Assembly (NCBI GenBank): GCA_017556565.1
Contig: JAFYMQ010000069.1
Span: 1-7,194, forward strand
DNA: 7,194 bases
From: Clostridia bacterium
Lineage (GTDB): Bacteria; Bacillota; Clostridia; Oscillospirales; Butyricicoccaceae
Direction: 5' to 3'
Shown here: in pieces, positions 6,265 through 7,194 of the stretch
Layout of the letters: every line of letters begins with the position of its first letter
Position numbering within the stretch: position 1 is the stretch's first letter
Notes under the pieces: generated by a model
Database searches by the model: none
Seen by the model: the letters and a program-made list of their open reading frames with translations, nothing else
Told to the model about the DNA's origin: nothing
Translations under genes and position numbers: made by a program

Positions 6265-6707
6265 CAGATCACCTCGGCCTTTCCTCCAGCCGCCTCGATC
6301 TTTTCCTTTGCGGAAGCGGTGATGCCTGCTGCCTTGACTTCAAGCTTAGCGGTCAGCTCACCTTTGCCCAGGATACGAACACCGTCAGCGGTCTTCTTGA
6401 CCATGCCCTTTTCGAGCAGGGTCTCGAAAGTAACGACTGTGCCGTTCTCGAATACGTTGAGTTCAGAAACGTTGATTTCTGCATAGACCTTAGCGAACTT
6501 CTTGTTGTTGAAGCCACGCTTGGGGAGACGACGGGTGATGGGCATCTGGCCGCCTTCGAAGCCTGCGCGAACGCCGCCGCCGGAGCGAGCCCACTGACCC
6601 TTGTGACCGCGACCTGCGGTCTTGCCGTTGCCGGTGCCGGGGCCGCGGCCCTTGCGCTTACCGACAGTTGTGCTTCCGAGAGCCGGCTTTAATTCGTTGA
6701 GTTTCAT
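6264..6707 (-). CDS. rplO: 50S ribosomal protein L15
   Basis: A complete 147-residue L15, a late-assembling protein that contacts much of the 23S rRNA. The glycine- and arginine-rich N-terminal extension is typical: [20 protein letters not shown] (1-20), then [20 protein letters not shown] (24-43) and [19 protein letters not shown] (50-68). The globular C-terminal part includes [12 protein letters not shown] and the alanine-rich end [26 protein letters not shown] lies 10 nt before the ATG, in the 15-nt gap after rpmD. Its TGA stop shares bases with the secY ATG. Confidence 0.98.
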   Translation of the reverse strand: MKLNELKPALGSTTVGKRKGRGPGTGNGKTAGRGHKGQWARSGGGVRAGFEGGQMPITRRLPKRGFNNKKFAKVYAEINVSELNVFENGTVVTFETLLEKGMVKKTADGVRILGKGELTAKLEVKAAGITASAKEKIEAAGGKAEVI

Positions 6708-6722
6708 ATTCCGTAGCCCTCC

Positions 6723-6905
6723 TTAGTTATTCTCTTCGACCTTGATAAGATAGCTGATCTGAGCGATCTTACCGCGGGTCTGCTCGTTGTCGGGCTGAAC
6801 GGTGGTGTCACCGATTCTGGTCAGTCCGAGGGAGATAGCAGTAGCGATGTGCTTCTTGTTTCTGCCGTTGATGCTCTTTGCAAGGGTGATCTTCAATGTT
6901 TTCAT
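6723..6905 (-). CDS. rpmD: 50S ribosomal protein L30
   Basis: A complete 60-residue L30, the usual length for bacteria, which binds 23S and 5S rRNA. KITLAKSINGRNKKHIATAI and SLGLTRIGDTTVQPD match the family pattern, followed by TRGKI (commonly RGMI) and YLIKVEE at the C-terminus. The ATG start has GGGGGAG upstream, which begins directly after the rpsE stop codon (TAAGGGGGAG); the gap is 13 nt. The position between rpsE and rplO is the conserved spc order. Confidence 0.97.
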   Translation of the reverse strand: MKTLKITLAKSINGRNKKHIATAISLGLTRIGDTTVQPDNEQTRGKIAQISYLIKVEENN

Positions 6906-6918
6906 TGTGTGCTCCCCC

Positions 6919-7194
6919 TTACTTCAGCGACTCAGCGGGAACGCCGCGAACTGCTGCTACCTGATTTGCATCTCTCATGCTCTTAAGACCTTCCATAGTG
7001 GCAGCGACCACGTTCTGGGGGTTGTTGGAGCGGAGGGACTTTGTACGGATATCCTTGATGCCTGCCATCTCAACGACTGCACGGACAGCGCCGCCGGCGA
7101 TAACACCGGTACCGGGTGCGGCGGGCTTGAGCAGAACTCTTGCTGCGCCGAATGCGCCAGTTGCTTCGTGGGGGATGGAAGTGCCCTTGAGGGA
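6919..7194 (-). CDS. rpsE: 30S ribosomal protein S5 (C-terminal part; start lies outside the window)
   Basis: The window edge cuts this gene; 91 codons and a TAA stop are present and the frame is open to the edge. The visible part begins [20 protein letters not shown] and continues [40 protein letters not shown] and [10 protein letters not shown], ending [10 protein letters not shown]. This is the C-terminal domain of S5, a 30S protein of the mRNA entry tunnel that affects decoding fidelity and helicase activity. The N-terminal double-stranded RNA-binding domain must lie to the right of the window. It is followed by rpmD after 13 nt. Confidence 0.97.
   Translation of the reverse strand, partial: SLKGTSIPHEATGAFGAARVLLKPAAPGTGVIAGGAVRAVVEMAGIKDIRTKSLRSNNPQNVVAATMEGLKSMRDANQVAAVRGVPAESLK

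Noticed and set aside
4999..6486. A 495-codon open frame on the plus strand opposite secY and rplO
   Set aside because: Antisense of secY; the translation is an Asp/His/Gly-rich string produced by reading common SecY codons backwards, with no recognisable family.

Overview
The window is almost entirely one strand of a Gram-positive-type ribosomal protein superoperon (the spc and alpha operons joined), read on the minus strand from right to left. Gene order and content point to a low-GC-phylum anaerobe of the class Clostridia, most likely a Ruminococcus/Oscillospiraceae-type gut bacterium: adk and map sit between secY and infA as in Firmicutes, rpsD lies between rpsK and rpoA (it is elsewhere in Bacillus), and the RpoA C-terminal domain has the Firmicutes-type [12 protein letters not shown] sequence. 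The genus is an inference from style and cannot be proved from the window.

Layout in transcription order (right to left): the 3' end of rpsE (6919-7194, cut by the window edge), rpmD, rplO, secY, adk, map, infA, rpmJ, rpsM, rpsK, rpsD, rpoA and rplQ (stop at 308). Thirteen genes run without an internal terminator or obvious internal promoter. Spacing is tight: stop/start overlaps TGATG (rplO-secY) and TAATG (adk-map), a 6-nt gap secY-adk, a 1-nt gap map-infA, and 13-29 nt elsewhere. The two looser joints are rpsD-rpoA (61 nt) and rpoA-rplQ (90 nt); the latter carries a long stem-loop. Strong AGGAGG-type ribosome binding sites precede most genes. All complete genes start with ATG except infA, which starts with TTG.

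The genes supply the small subunit (S5, S13, S11, S4), the large subunit (L30, L15, L36, L17), translation initiation (IF-1), nascent-protein N-terminal processing (methionine aminopeptidase), membrane export (SecY), nucleotide balance (adenylate kinase) and transcription (RNA polymerase alpha), so they couple gene expression capacity to growth. S4, L36 and adenylate kinase all carry intact zinc-binding cysteine sets.

The operon ends in a textbook intrinsic terminator (241-288). Beyond it, positions 1-240 hold no convincing gene but are unusually structured: a roughly 55-nt three-armed palindromic repeat (51-105) and then an array of at least four short perfect hairpins separated by exact copies of ATATCAT (120-213). 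This array is the part of the window least explained by known annotation.
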